Assembly (NCBI GenBank): GCA_013398175.1
Contig: VZRZ01004813.1
Span: 1,811,278 to 1,875,277, forward strand
Direction: 5' to 3'
DNA length: 64,000 nt
Source: Climacteris rufus
Lineage: Eukaryota; Chordata; Aves; Passeriformes; Climacteridae
The position numbers and the translations under genes were made by a program. The notes under the pieces were generated by a model. It ran no database searches. It was not told where the DNA came from and saw nothing but the letters and a program-made list of their open reading frames with translations. Numbering within the stretch: the stretch's first letter is position 1; each line of letters begins with the position of its first letter. Of this stretch, positions 13,439 through 25,064 are shown one piece after another.

Positions 13439-14014
13439 TGTTGTGGTTTAACCCCGGCCAGCAACCAAGTAACAAATAGCCTCTGACTCACTCCCCCACC
13501 AAGAGGATCTGGGAGGGAATCAGAAGAGGAGAAGTTTTAAAACTTGTAGGTTGAGATAAAGCGAGTTTAGTAGGTAAAACAATAGCCACCCAAGCAAGCA
13601 AGGGAAAAAAAAGGAATTAGTTCACTGCTTCCCATGGGCAGGCAGATGTTCAGCCATTCCCATGGAAGCAGGGGTCCATCACGCGTAATGATTACTTGGG
13701 AAAATAAATGCCATAACTCTGAATGTCCCCCCTATACCCCCATTTTATATACTGAGCATGACGTCTTATGGTCTGGAATATCCTTTGGGACAGTTGTGGT
13801 CATCTGTCCCAGGTGTGTCTTGTCCCAGTTCCCCTCACACCCCCAGCTCCCTTACCAGCGTGGCCATATGAAAAGCAGAAAATACTTTGGCTCTGTGCAA
13901 GCCCTGCTCAACAAAAGCAAAAACATCCCTAAATTATCAACTGTTTCCACCACAAATACAAAACAGCACCAAACTAGTCACTGTGAAGAAAATTCTACCC
14001 CAGCCAAAACCAGC
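13439..14014 (-). mobile_element. solo LTR, avian ERVL-like family (copy 1)
   Basis: The element starts tgttgtggtttaaccccgg at 13439 and ends ccaaaaccagca at 14014. Read on the minus strand it has the layout of an LTR: a TATA region (reverse complement of ttatatactgagcatgacgt, near 13744), then 'ctacttaa/ttatctcaacc' at the processing end, and a TG...CA frame. I recognise the sequence as a common avian LTR related to ERVL. No internal retroviral sequence is attached. Flanks read aatggg before and gaatgg after, possibly a blurred target duplication. The 134-codon plus-strand ORF across it is a by-product and not a gene. Confidence 0.85.
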
Positions 14015-15915
14015 AGAATGGCCCATAGAGTTTATTAGCTTTTGTATCTTAAAATAATAGATGACATGGATTCTTTTTCAAGAGGGATAAAGTGGTTCTT
14101 TGTCAGATATTGTGGTTCAAACCTTAATTCTATTAGAGAGTTCATATCTTCACTTGCAATGTGCTGCAGGGGTATGAAGCAGTATTACTAAGCATATTAC
14201 AACAGTCACAAGTCACACACAAATATTTAAGATCACAAACTAAATGTGCTGCACATAATTTTTATCTGTCAGAAATAAAAACACCACCTGGTTCTTCCTC
14301 ACTGTTAAACACAATGCAGGAGTAGACATATTTGACAAACTCATTTTTACAGCTTTTGAATTTATTGCTTGCTGTCTTTCATTCCATCATGAAGTGGTTT
14401 AAAAGCATATGATTACTCTGAAGTATCATTTTAGTTCAACCAAGAACAATACAGAGGTTTGACATTTGCTGGTCTAAAGTGCAATGGTGAAGTCCTGCCC
14501 CAATTTGAAACTACGTAATCCTTGGGGCTGCTTGTGATTCTCTGCCTGCCTGCAACCACCTTCTCCACTCCCTTTCCAGCTGACAGGAGCCTCTCTCATT
14601 TATCTAATTCCATTCATGACCCAAGAAGAGGTCACTGGTCCTAAAATGACTGCCACCCTTTGGGCCCCTGATAACTTCCATCCTGAATGGTCCAACTCCC
14701 CTAAAACCATTAGATTAGCTAGTGTTAGAAATGAGGAATCCACTATCTACAGTATGTGAAATTCCCTGCTTGCTGAGAAAATAAACAGAAGGAGCGCCCT
14801 GTTCAATGTGACTGACCTGCAAGGATAAAAGACCCATAACTAATAGGTTTTCCTAAAATTAGATTGAGGTAATATTAATGCTAGATGAGGTAGTTAGCTG
14901 CTCACTACCTCATCTAGTAATTAAACTAGAGAAAGTGGGGTGGAGAGGAGGGAATCCTAACTGTTGCTCTGCCTTTGACTTAATTAAAAGTTTGAGCTAA
15001 GGTTTAGACATGTTCACTAATTATTCATATCCGACCAAATGGGCAAAACTAATGTCATATTCCTGAAATTAAGACACTACACAAAACTACCTCTGTATTC
15101 AACTCTTGTTAAAAAAAGTTGCTGTGACATTTTATAAGTATAAACTAGGTGATTTCAGTATCTACTTGTTGGTATCAATCCTAGATTTCTTTGAGCCTGA
15201 GATACTGGTGGTGTTGAGAACAATAGCTTTAACAGAAAAACACTAAATAATATTTTTTAAATTAATATCTTACAAATATAGACAGATACTTAGATTAACA
15301 TTTTTTAATTTAATTTGAAAATAATAGCACAAATTCTAAGCCAAGCACATCTCCACAGTTCCAAGTGATTAAAATTAGTCATGCATTTCCAGAAGGACTA
15401 ATTTATCAGTACAACTACTTCAGCCATAGTAGAACAGCTAATATTTTTTAATATGCTATTGCTGTTATAAAAATGCAAGCCACTCATTAACTGTCTGTAA
15501 AAATTTTTATGGATTTATTGTTTAATTAGGTTTGTACCTTTATTTGACATGGGTTATTAAATACAGCATATACTCCTCTCAAGTCCATGTAAAAGTCAAA
15601 ATCAGTTTTTATGAGAGCCTATATTAAAGCAGAATTCAGTGTAAAAAGAAAATCTCTTAATTCACTGCAGGGAATTTATTTTTATGGCATGTTGTAACAA
15701 ATATCTAATTATTTACATGTTTTCACCATTTTTTCTAACTTTTTTTTCTGATTGGAAAAAGATAAGTCTCTAAACACTAAACGACGATTTTTCTCCCTCA
15801 AACACCCATCTGCTCCTTCTCTGTGATGCTGTACTAAGTAACAATGTTGAATTTGTGGTACCTTCCAGAGGAAAAGACAGCAGGTACCATCAATGAAACA
15901 GTCCCGTTTCTCTTA
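14015..15915. other. unique AT-rich sequence with one hairpin
   Basis: I see no gene. The hairpin at 14881-14917 is listed separately. The part at 14480-14720 is locally more GC-rich but matches nothing I recognise. Confidence 0.4.
14881..14917. repeat. perfect 13-bp inverted repeat (hairpin)
   Basis: The left arm ctagatgaggtag (14881-14893) and right arm ctacctcatctag (14905-14917) are exact reverse complements around an 11-base loop (14894-14904). A G-U and a U-A pair can extend the stem outward by two. The left arm contains gaggtag, the let-7 seed heptamer, but the stem is far too short for a normal microRNA precursor. Confidence 0.85.
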
Positions 15916-16062
15916 GGCCTGGAGAAGCTGTGGATGCCCCATTCCTGGAAGTGTTCAAGGCCAGTTTGGACGGGACCAAGTGGAAGGCTCATGGCAAGGG
16001 AGTTGGAACTGGATGATCTACAAGGTCCCTTCCAACTCAAACCATTCTATAATTCCATGACT
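15916..16062 (+). mobile_element. CR1 LINE 3' tail, short
   Basis: Blocks 'gagaagctgtggatgcccc', 'tggaagtgttcaaggcc', 'ggagttggaactggatgatc' and 'ggtcccttccaactc' are followed by attctataattccatga. This is the last ~150 bases of a CR1 in plus orientation. The terminal octamers are mutated, so the copy is old. The ORFs on both strands across it are shadows of the repeat. Confidence 0.92.
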
Positions 16063-19000
16063 CTTTGGGGACAAGCAGAAAGAGAACACTTTTTGTCAGC
16101 TGATGTCTAATCCAATCTCAGATTTCAGAGGTTAACTCTAATGCCCCAAAATAAATATTTTCTCAAATACACACAAAGACCAGAGACAATAATCCAGACA
16201 AATATCTGGAGAAAAGCCAAACCATCCCTAATTAGTTGTGCAGTCTCTTTCTTGTGTGGAATTTAACTATGTCTTGAAAATTGAACATCAAACAGTATCA
16301 ATAGTTAGACACTGAGCCCAATTCTGTTTGTCATACTCAACATGTATTACTCATTTGCACTGAAGTAAACAGGCTTCAAGTTTGACCTCCAGTGGTGGCA
16401 GTCCTGTTCCACCTGTGCAAATTACCTCTTGCCACACAGGACAAGACCATTTTATTCAATGTGTCCTAAAGAGCCTGCAGCTGGTTTAGTGACAGGCTAG
16501 TGTATTGCCATGTGAGAGATGCTGGCATTTCTCACTCAGCAGACATGCCTGTAATCTGAGCAGGCACGAGACAGAGGTCTCATTAGCATTTCCAGGTCTC
16601 ATAAGCATTTCCAAATCTCATTGAATTATCCTAGCCAAAATGATATTTCTGTACTTCTCACATGAATTTTGTTGACCCTGGCATGTAGAAGGAGAAACAT
16701 GGATAATAAAGTTGCAGAGGATATGAAAACTATGAGGCAGAAACACAAGGATTAATGACAAACTGGCAAGTCTTCAAAGTGCTCTGAGGTCTCTGGTGCT
16801 TAGAATGAAATCCAATCCTGCCGAGGGCACAACAAAATACTTCTGCCTCACTGCAACTTTGTTTAGGAAGCTGAAAGCAGCTTCTTATGCTTCCCTTAGC
16901 ATGGGTATGAATTTCCAACTTCAATGCATAGTTTGAAAATACTTTTTTTAAAGAGCTGAGTGAGAAAAAAGGACTAAAGAAACCAATTTAAATAATTTTG
17001 CACTTTAAAAAACCCACTGAAAGTGCTTTGAAATCTCCATACTAAAAGAAAAGGCTTATATAAAGCCAACAGGAGTAGTGAACAGTTTCAGGGCAAAACA
17101 AATGTTCATAGTTTTCAACACAGATCTGATACTTAGGAATAGGAATAGCTGAAAAGAGGAATGAATTGTCATAACTACACCAAACAAATATTTGTCAGCC
17201 TACAAAAATAAAAAGGTAATAAGTATGAAAATTCATTAAATTTCAAACAGATTAGGTTTTGAGTTTCTTTAGTTAGAGAGAGGTCCTTGGGAAGCAGAAA
17301 CATTTAGAAAATTGCTATTGGTGTGCAAACATCAGGGCTTTCAAAGCACTAAGGAAACAAGAATGCTGTAATATATTTCACCTCAGAAACTGTAAGCAAA
17401 TGGAAAGATTGAATGATAAAAACTTGCAAGTAACAAGGATTTCAGAAGAAGCTACAACTGGCTACCTATAAGCAGGACACAGGACAAAGAAAAATTTCCA
17501 TTTTCCTTCTACTGGACTGGGTGTTATGAATTGGTATTTGAATGAAACTGTGACACTAGGCTAGGCTGTTTCTCCCCTTGGAAACCAGGTTGAGAGCAAT
17601 ATTTTCACAAATCTGTTGATAATATTTTTTCAAATGTAATCCAGAGCAATATGACAACAGCCTGTCAGGACCTATCCTGTATTTCTGTCTCCACACGGAA
17701 GGGATCCTATAATTACAAATGCCAAGACCTGGCTGTTTCACTCCCTTGTAAGCTCCCCTCCTAAATGCTCCTAGTCCTCTTGTACAGAAGAGACTGTCCA
17801 TAGTAAGTAAGATACTTTTCTCTCTCCCATCCCAACCACTGTTCCCTCCATGCCTGCCATACTCTGTTTTCTCTTATCCACCTCTGACACAGATAAAAAA
17901 GCATTAAGAAAGGAAAGACGTTGGCCAACACCTGGAAAGCAGTATTCCTGTGTGCATATGGCTTTTAGGGACAAAGGTTATTGCCTGTCATCTCTCCTTT
18001 GACACAGGACCTACTGTAACATAAACTGCTATTTGCATTCAGTGAGATTATTCTTGTGCATGAATTTACTGCTATGAACATTGGTAGTCATGAAGGTATG
18101 AAGGTGTTGCAAAAAAAAGTAATGTAAGTATAAAGATGGTACAAAACAGGAAGAGCTTGGAGTTGCTACTGTTAAAGGGGACTAACACACACTTTGATTT
18201 TATCAGCATTTTTCCCCCACATTTTTATAATTTTATGTGGAGCCATTTCAAGATACAACAGATGTCAGAGCCTAAAAATGCACCATGTCAGCCATGGTTA
18301 CATTTCTGAAAGCAAATTTCCAAATGATTTTTTTTCTTAATATGTCTATTTCATTCGAAATCCTGAGTTTGTCACTATTGCTTGATATTTATAATGACTT
18401 TTATATAGATGTGATTAAGTTTTGGCCTATATAAGGACATTAGAAAGAAATCATACCTGGAGCTCATCTCTGTCAAAACTGGCCACTGACAGGGCATGCA
18501 CTTGTAAGACTATATACATAGGACAGGATCACATCTAGACCAGCATCCTAATAAAATAAGACTTTAAAATTTTAAAGGGCAAACATTTTTAAAGTGAGAA
18601 CAGTTGCAATTTTTAAATAAATGGAGCCTATTCAAACACAAAAACATTGAACAATTTTCAAACCATATTTTTGTTGCTTATGAAATCATTCCTCATGTTA
18701 TTTGCAGCTCTGAGGGGAAAAACATATATATGAGAATAACTAGTAACTTTACATTCCATTAGCAATGTCCATGAGCAAGTAGTTATTCCTTAAAACCTGT
18801 TTGTTGGTACGTACATTACATTGGTTTTTTTTCAGTTTGTAGATTGTTGACTGTTTTATCTGCCATCTGCCCATTGCAGCTTCTCAGGCAGAAACATAAA
18901 GTTATGTGGTAATACTTCCAGTACTTGACTGGACAAATGCAATTCTAGAGCTGATGAAAGACCAATCCTTTTAAATGGAGAAAACTAACAAATGGCACTA

Positions 19001-20151
19001 GCAATTGAAAAAAAAGCGTATGTCTCTTTCCCATTGTGCTCATTGCTTGAGGCAAGATTCCTTTAAAAATTAGACAATTGCAAAACTTATTGACTATCTT
19101 AGAATTTTAAATTTAATTTTGTCTCATCACATTCATATAGAGTAATTCTTCATGTCTGGTCTTAACAGCAACAATGAAGCTAGATGCATGTGTGTCTTAT
19201 CTGGTTGTCTAAAGTCTGGCATAGAGATCAAAGGCTTTGGAGCCCCTTGTGGTCCAGATTTTATATTTTTTCAGTATGCGTGAGTTTAAAATAAAAGATC
19301 AGTTGCACATGAAAGTTTAAAATTTACCCTCTATGATCATATTGTTGTTAAAAAAATATTGGAAAGCATATATAAATTTGGAACAAGTATACCTAAAGCA
19401 CATGGAAGATTTTTGTGAATTCTCCCAGACCAGTTTTTATGTTAGGAGCTCAACACTGATTTATTCCTTCAAAAATACCCTTTGTGACCTGTCAGACCCC
19501 AGCATTCTGCTTTCAAATGTCCCTCAGGATCTATCTGACACACTTGACCCAGCTTATTTGGGAAGCCATAATCTTTTATGCTCAACTCCTAGAGCTCTTT
19601 AAGCCAGAAGGGACCTCTCTGGCTGTTTCATCTGTCTGCCCACATAACACAGGCAAAGAAGCCTCCACCCGTAATTTCTGCCTTAAGCCCATTGCTTTCA
19701 TCTGAATGGTGTCTTCTCTTTTATAGAAGACACATAATCCTGAAAGCCAAAATAGACTGCAAAAGTGGATGTTTGTCAGTGGTGGTTATAGTTCCCAGCT
19801 CCCCTAGGCCTTGAGCAAATTATTTAATCAGATGATCCCAGCACTACAACTGTTCTCTAGGAACAACTTTAATTTTCTGTCACATACTACAAAATCCAGA
19901 ATTTGCTGTCCCTTCCCTCTTACTGCTTGACCACCTTCTATTGGACACATTTTAATTCATCTCACAGTAGGTAATAAACACCTTGGTACCTTTTGAACCC
20001 ATGTCTTATGGTGGATTCTGCATATTGTGGTAGGAAGTAATGTATAAAAAAACCTCTTCTTTTCATGACACCCAGCACTTTCTTACAGGACAGAAATCTT
20101 TTCCTGATCTTCAAATACTCCCTTTGGCCTGAAGGTCCCCCTGGGAGGGGA
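16063..20151. other. unique sequence with an ancient CR1 relic
   Basis: Apart from the relic at 19589-19690, I see no repeat. A 44-base exon-like stretch on the minus strand (18500-18457) sits between a pyrimidine-rich acceptor and a consensus-like donor (ctccag/gtatga). It is discussed as a finding. Confidence 0.35.
19589..19690 (-). mobile_element. ancient CR1/L3-type LINE relic
   Basis: The blocks tttaagccagaagggacc, a diverged 'tcatctgtctgccc', and cataacacaggc followed by ctccaccc match in order the 3' end of the old amniote CR1/L3-type LINEs on the minus strand. Identity is low and there is no octamer tail. That fits an insertion older than modern birds. The match was made by eye; an alignment to amniote CR1/L3 consensus sequences would settle it. 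Confidence 0.55.
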
Positions 20152-20375
20152 TGTAATGCTGGCTCCAGGGGCCTGCTCGAGGCCACTCAGCATAATTCTG
20201 GGAGTGACCCTGGTTTCCTGGGGGCTGCAGCTTGCAGTTTCCCCAAACACAGGGTGTCCTCCGGCAGCTCCTTTAGTGCTGGCTCCTCTGTGAGAGAGAG
20301 AGCCCCGGGCTGATGGTGCAGGCGCCGGCAAGAACAAAGACCCAAGAGAAGTGCCCTGGTGTGATTTCCAGCTCT

Positions 20376-20381
20376 TTTATT
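20376..20381 (-). terminator. poly(A) signal of the solo LTR
   Basis: AATAAA on the minus strand, between the TATA box and the U5 end. It marks the R region of the LTR. Confidence 0.6.
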
Positions 20382-20500
20382 TCCCAGGGAGAGGCAGCAG
20401 GGAAGGTAGGAGAGGGTCCGGGGTCCAGGAGAGGCAGTGCAGGCATCCAGGCGAGCTGAAGGCTTCATAACCAGGAGCAGAGACACAGGGAAAGCAGGGC

Positions 20501-20508
20501 ATTTATAG
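20501..20508 (-). promoter_or_regulatory. TATA box of the solo LTR
   Basis: CTATAAAT on the minus strand lies about 25-100 bases downstream of three ATTGG (inverted CCAAT) boxes and about 120 bases upstream of the AATAAA. This is the usual U3 promoter layout. Whether it still drives transcription cannot be seen. Confidence 0.6.
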
Positions 20509-20794
20509 GGATACAAGCAGGGGAAAGTAGCCAATTGGGGTACAGGGATTAGCATGTAACCAATAGAGGACTGAACTGCAATTAAGTTTCTAGAACATAA
20601 ACTTTTACAGAACATTAAGTAATGTAGCAACTAACCAATGAACTGAAACATGTAAACGAAGGTACAAGGGATGCTGGGGGTGAACCAAAAAGCTCATCCT
20701 GAGCAGGAGTATGACTCAGACAGTGGCAACCTCGGGCTGAGCCCACCAATCTTGGGCCTGTGGGGCTGTGGCTTTTGCCACATGTGCCGCCACA

Positions 20795-23700
20795 GGGATG
20801 CATAACTAGCACAAGTGCCCAGTGTATTTATGTGATGTATCTCTACACAGTATGATTATGGGGCTACTTTTTGTTTCACTGGCTTGCAGAAGCCTTTGTT
20901 TTGCCTTATGAAGCATCTGAGGATGACTGGAAAGAGCAGTACCACCAGGGCAAAGGGCTGGAACTGCAGTAAAGCAAGTGTAGGTAGTTCTCCTATACTG
21001 TCAAGTAGCTGCTGGCTACTGCTGCAAGAGATGTTTTACTCTGCTGTGTACTGAGTGCTCTAGCTATCATTCCAGATTACTTTTAGGCATGCTAAATATC
21101 ACCACAGTCTTCAAAAGGATAATGGCTGTTCTAAAATTTCACCTCCCTCTTTTTTTTTCACTCGTGAAGTTATTTATCTGATTATTCCTTTTAGCATTTG
21201 TCCCATTTATAAACTAAGGGTACAAGTCTTTGTTGTGTAATAGAAACAGAGAGAACATAGTGCAGTCTAGAGAAGACTTTATGCTTGCAAGCCTTGTAAT
21301 GTGACTCTTACTTAGTCCACAGGTTGGGTTTATCTCACAGCTTTTTTTACAATATACTTCAGCTACACCTGTGAGTCCCTACATCTTCACTACAGATTTG
21401 TAAGGCATCAAAGACAATATTGTGTAAGACATTTCTCTTCAGTTTGCATTTCTCATTCATGTAATGCACAAATTTTCCTTCTAGAAAGAACAATTGTTGT
21501 CTACAAGGAAAACCGTATTATAAATTTCACCTATTATGTACTCTGATAAGGCCATCTGCAATTCATAAAACTACAAGATTCAACCTGGAAGCAAGACCTT
21601 CCTGTACTATGTTCCTTAAACATACCTAACAAGCCCCTATCCCCAAACAGCTCATGGATAAAAGAGGTTGTAAATCTAAAGACAGCAGGAATAAGAACAA
21701 CTGTGAAATAGAGGACCATTGGGTGAAACAGTGAAATGTATTTGTAATATGTTCACAAATGGATGTGACATTAGACATCACTAATTAATTACTTAATTTC
21801 AAAATACTTCTAGGTTTTTGGAGGAAATGTGCCACATCTTTAAAGATGTTGAGTGTGGAAAATCTGTAAAGACCCAAAAATAATGCAATCTACAAGATAA
21901 GCAAATTTATCCCTCATTAAAGGAAAAGAAGCTGAACATACAGACGTAGAACAGATATCTGTTATGTTCTATGCCTTAGAAAGATTATTTGATAAATGAT
22001 ACAACTAGGGAAACCATACCTTTATGTTTACACTGCCTGTTATAAGTACAGCACTGATATTATCATTCCTTGCTTACAGTCGTTGACATGTTTACAGAGT
22101 TTATTGTGATATTCTGGACAATGTCTCAAAAAGGAAACTGAAGGGCTTAAACCAACACACAACAGAGTCAAGGAAATTACGAGAACATTTCCTGATAGTG
22201 TTTTAGGAGCTTGGGGCTTACTTTTCCACAAAAGAAATTGTCTGCTTTTTGTCAGATATATAATGAGCAGATTCACTGTAAGAATAAGATAAAAATCTTT
22301 CTAATCTAACAACTGAAGGGTACCCTTGATAATAACTGAACAATTGTTAATGAATTCATTAGCATAGAACAAAAGAAAATAATAGTCTCATTTAGCAATT
22401 TCACACATTATTTCTATGCAGTTCCAGCAACCATTTAAAATGTGTAAAAATGAAAATAAGCAAAGCTTAGAGTTTAAGTAATACATTAATAAGACACGTT
22501 GCATTTAAAAGTATTAAAATACAACCCTTTTCAAAGATGCATCCAGCTGGTTCCTAGGTGTGTTAATGAATAAATCAATAGTGATGGAAGGAGAGTCCCA
22601 AAGAGCCCAACATTGACATTTGGAACATATTTTTTGAAATTCAATGTTGTATTTGATATGTTTTCTTTAGGTCATGACATGGACAGTATCTAAGGGGTTT
22701 TTACCATGTAAAACTAAGGCCCTCTTGCAACTAGAATAGAAAATTTAATTATGGTGTTTGTCTTAAGGGAATCAGGCAGTCTAGTCCAAATAATGCTCTG
22801 TTATGTGGATACCACTCACTCATGCAGGTTTGTTTAAGCAGAGAACTGCAAAATCCCATTTCAGTTATTTCACATAGCAATGAGGTATGAGTGGAAAGTT
22901 CTGACATTTATATTACACAGAAATGCGTTTCAATTCTGCTTACTTTGTTTATCTTTCTCAACTTCTGTCACACGTTTCCTTGTTGCTTTTACTTGTGAAA
23001 GACCCCAGTCATCCTGAGCAGCACGTGAAAGTAATTTTCCTTTTAAGTGTGTTGAGATGTGCCACTTTGTTGATGTTATTAAGGAAGCTTTGGTTTGTTC
23101 CTGATGATCTTATTAGCAGTATCTTGTCAGTAGACACAATTGTTTGTGATCTTTCCCCAGCCCTCAAGCAGGGTTCATCAATGTCAGGACTTTCCTAAAT
23201 GCAGCAGCCAGCCATTGTGATCAATAAACAAAGAAGAAAAGTTGACTGCTTTTGAATGGCACATCTCAGCAATCTATGCCAAGGCTTAGAATGTAAATAG
23301 AAGATAAAGTAGCAGGATTCTGACAAAGAAGACCAGAAAATGTTTACACTTCACCTTTTACTCTGCTTCATGAGCTATAAAAGGTCAGCAGCCTGTTTAC
23401 ACAAGGGAAGCCCTTCTGTTTTGTGGGTATCTGTGAAATGTTGCAGACATTTAAAGTTCCTTCCTCCTATCAGTAAGCTGCTATTTTCCTTCTCCAATAA
23501 AGGACAAAATACTTGAAATTTTAGATTTAATTATAAATTGAACTCCAGGGGAAAACATGCTTCTCCTTCTGAATATCTGCTAATTAGGGATGACATTTCA
23601 GTAGAATTTACAAATGTATTTGTATATGCACACATTTACACATATAAATATACACATATGCAGTCCAGACACAGGTGCTGTGCAAATCAAATGATGTTGT

Positions 23701-24154
23701 CATCTAAGTATATACAGATGTACATGACTCTGCTTTGCCCAACAGAGAGCATTACAGAGATAAAAGTGTAAAGAGTGAAAGAGCATACCTGGTCATCTGG
23801 TGGCCAACACACATCCATTGGTCCTATAATTCAAAGATAAAAAAATGTCAAAAATTTCTTCTTTGCTCCAGAAGTAGCAATATTATTGCCTGTTTTGAAT
23901 GCAGAAGCTTCGCAATACAGGGACGCTGTAAAGGATGTATTCACTCTTCCAGAGGGCTACAAAGGTCAGAGAGATAGTAAATTCAACTGAATCAGTCAGG
24001 AGCTAGGAAATGTGATCTCAGAATCTCAGACTTGCCTTAAGTGATTTTTTTAAAACACCCTGTCCTCCACGGAGGATAACAAGCAAGGCATAGACTTAAG
24101 TGACAAACATTCTTTTCCTGATAACATAACTATTGTCTTGTCTATTCTCTGGCA
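20795..24154. other. unique AT-rich sequence
   Basis: I see no repeat or gene. One 35-base exon-like stretch on the minus strand (23823-23789) lies between a strong acceptor (a tttatctttgaattatag-type tract) and a good donor (gaccag/gtatgc). It is treated in the findings. Confidence 0.35.
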
Positions 24155-25064
24155 ACCAGTGACAAGACCCAAGGGAATGGCGTGAAACTGTGTCAGTGGA
24201 GGTTTAGGTTAGATATCAGGAAAAGGTTCTTCACCTTTTCAGGTGGTTGGGCACTGGAACAGGCTCCCCAGGGAAGTGGTCACAGCACCAACCTGACAGA
24301 GTTCAAGAAGTAAAGACGCTTAACCCGGATGCTCTCGAGGTAGCGACAGCACCTTTATGCGAGCGGAATCCCTGCCGGGATGAGTTGCGATGGTTTTACA
24401 ACTCTCCCAAAGGACAGAGTTCTAGCTACCCCAGATAACCTGTTTCTGCTGGCTCCTCTAGAAATGAGAGTTTCCCCAGGCATGGTGTTCTAGTGCCGAC
24501 GAGAATTAAAGGCTACACAGAGGGCTCTTCTCTGGGATAACAGCAAATTTATTATGAATCCAGTGTTGCGTTCTGAAGGTCCAGGAAGGGAGTCCAGAGA
24601 CATCCAAGTGGCTGGAGTAACCCAGAAGAAAGAGGCCGAGAAAGCCCTGCAGGGCTCTTTTAAAGGAAGGTGGGACCAGGAAACACCCAATGGGAAACCG
24701 TGTAGTTCAAAGTGACCAGTGGAAGGGAGACCTTTCCAGGGCATAGCCATATATGGGATCTAAGGTATAGATACAGGTAACACAGAGAAATATGGGACTT
24801 CACCACAGCTTAGGTAGAGGGTTCAGATATTGGAGGAAGAAGGTTGAGGGCATTGTCCTGGCTTTCTTTCCACCAAACCTGAAGCTAAAAAACAGCAACC
24901 TCTGCCAAGCATGCTGCTACAAAGAAGTGTTTGGAGAATTCTCGCAGGCACATGTGTGACTCCTGGGGTATCCTGTGCAGGACCAGGAGTTGGACTTTGA
25001 TGATCCTTGTCAGCCCCTTCCAACTCAGGATATTCTATGATTCTATTATTCTATTATTCTATGA
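24155..25064 (+). mobile_element. CR1 LINE 3' end interrupted by a solo LTR
   Basis: The CR1 is in two pieces, 24155-24310 and 24928-25064. The left piece has 'ggaggtttaggttagatatcagg' and 'gggcactggaacaggctccccaggg' and stops in 'gagttcaagaag'. The right piece resumes with 'tgtttggagaattctcgcaggcacatg', then 'caggaccaggagttggac', 'ttccaactcagg' and an attctatga-type tail grown into a (ttctatta)n stretch. The text that should follow 'gagttcaagaag' in this CR1 subtype is exactly what appears after the inserted LTR, so the two pieces were once continuous. Confidence 0.92.
24311..24921 (-). mobile_element. solo LTR (ERVK/class II-like) inserted in CR1, 611 bp
   Basis: The insert is bounded by a perfect 6-bp duplication, aagaag, at 24305-24310 and 24922-24927. 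Six bases is the usual target duplication of betaretrovirus-like (ERVK) elements. On the minus strand it begins TGTAGCAGCATGC and ends CGTCTTTA, where CA would be expected (one change). An AATAAA reads on the minus strand at 24553-24548, with a TTTAAAAG TATA-like box at 24664-24657 upstream. CpG dinucleotides are frequent for this window (24317-24400, 24496-24501), so the copy may be younger than its neighbours. No retroviral genes are attached. The minus-strand ORFs at 24490-25023 lie inside the repeats. Confidence 0.88.

Larger units (their letters stand above)
20152..20794 (-). mobile_element. solo LTR of an endogenous retrovirus, 643 bp
   Basis: On the minus strand the element begins TGTGGCGGCACATG at 20794 and ends CATTACA at 20152. 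The 4-bp target duplication ggga is present on both sides (20148-20151 and 20795-20798), which fits a gammaretrovirus-like (ERV1) integrase, although 4 bp is weak evidence. Promoter parts are in the right order on the minus strand: NF-Y-type ATTGG boxes at ~20633, ~20562 and ~20534, a TATA box CTATAAAT at 20508-20501, and an AATAAA at 20381-20376. A GC-rich U5 follows. No retroviral genes are attached. ORFs read across it (20083-20630, both strands) are not genes. Confidence 0.82.

Noticed and set aside
19795..19845. MIR-like 'ccttgagcaaattatttaatca'
   Set aside because: The match to the MIR core is short and gapped; not enough to call a SINE.
21300..21345. Minus-strand donor-like site (gtaaga) after 'cccaacctgtggactaa'
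   Set aside because: No acceptable acceptor; the reading frame is closed just upstream.
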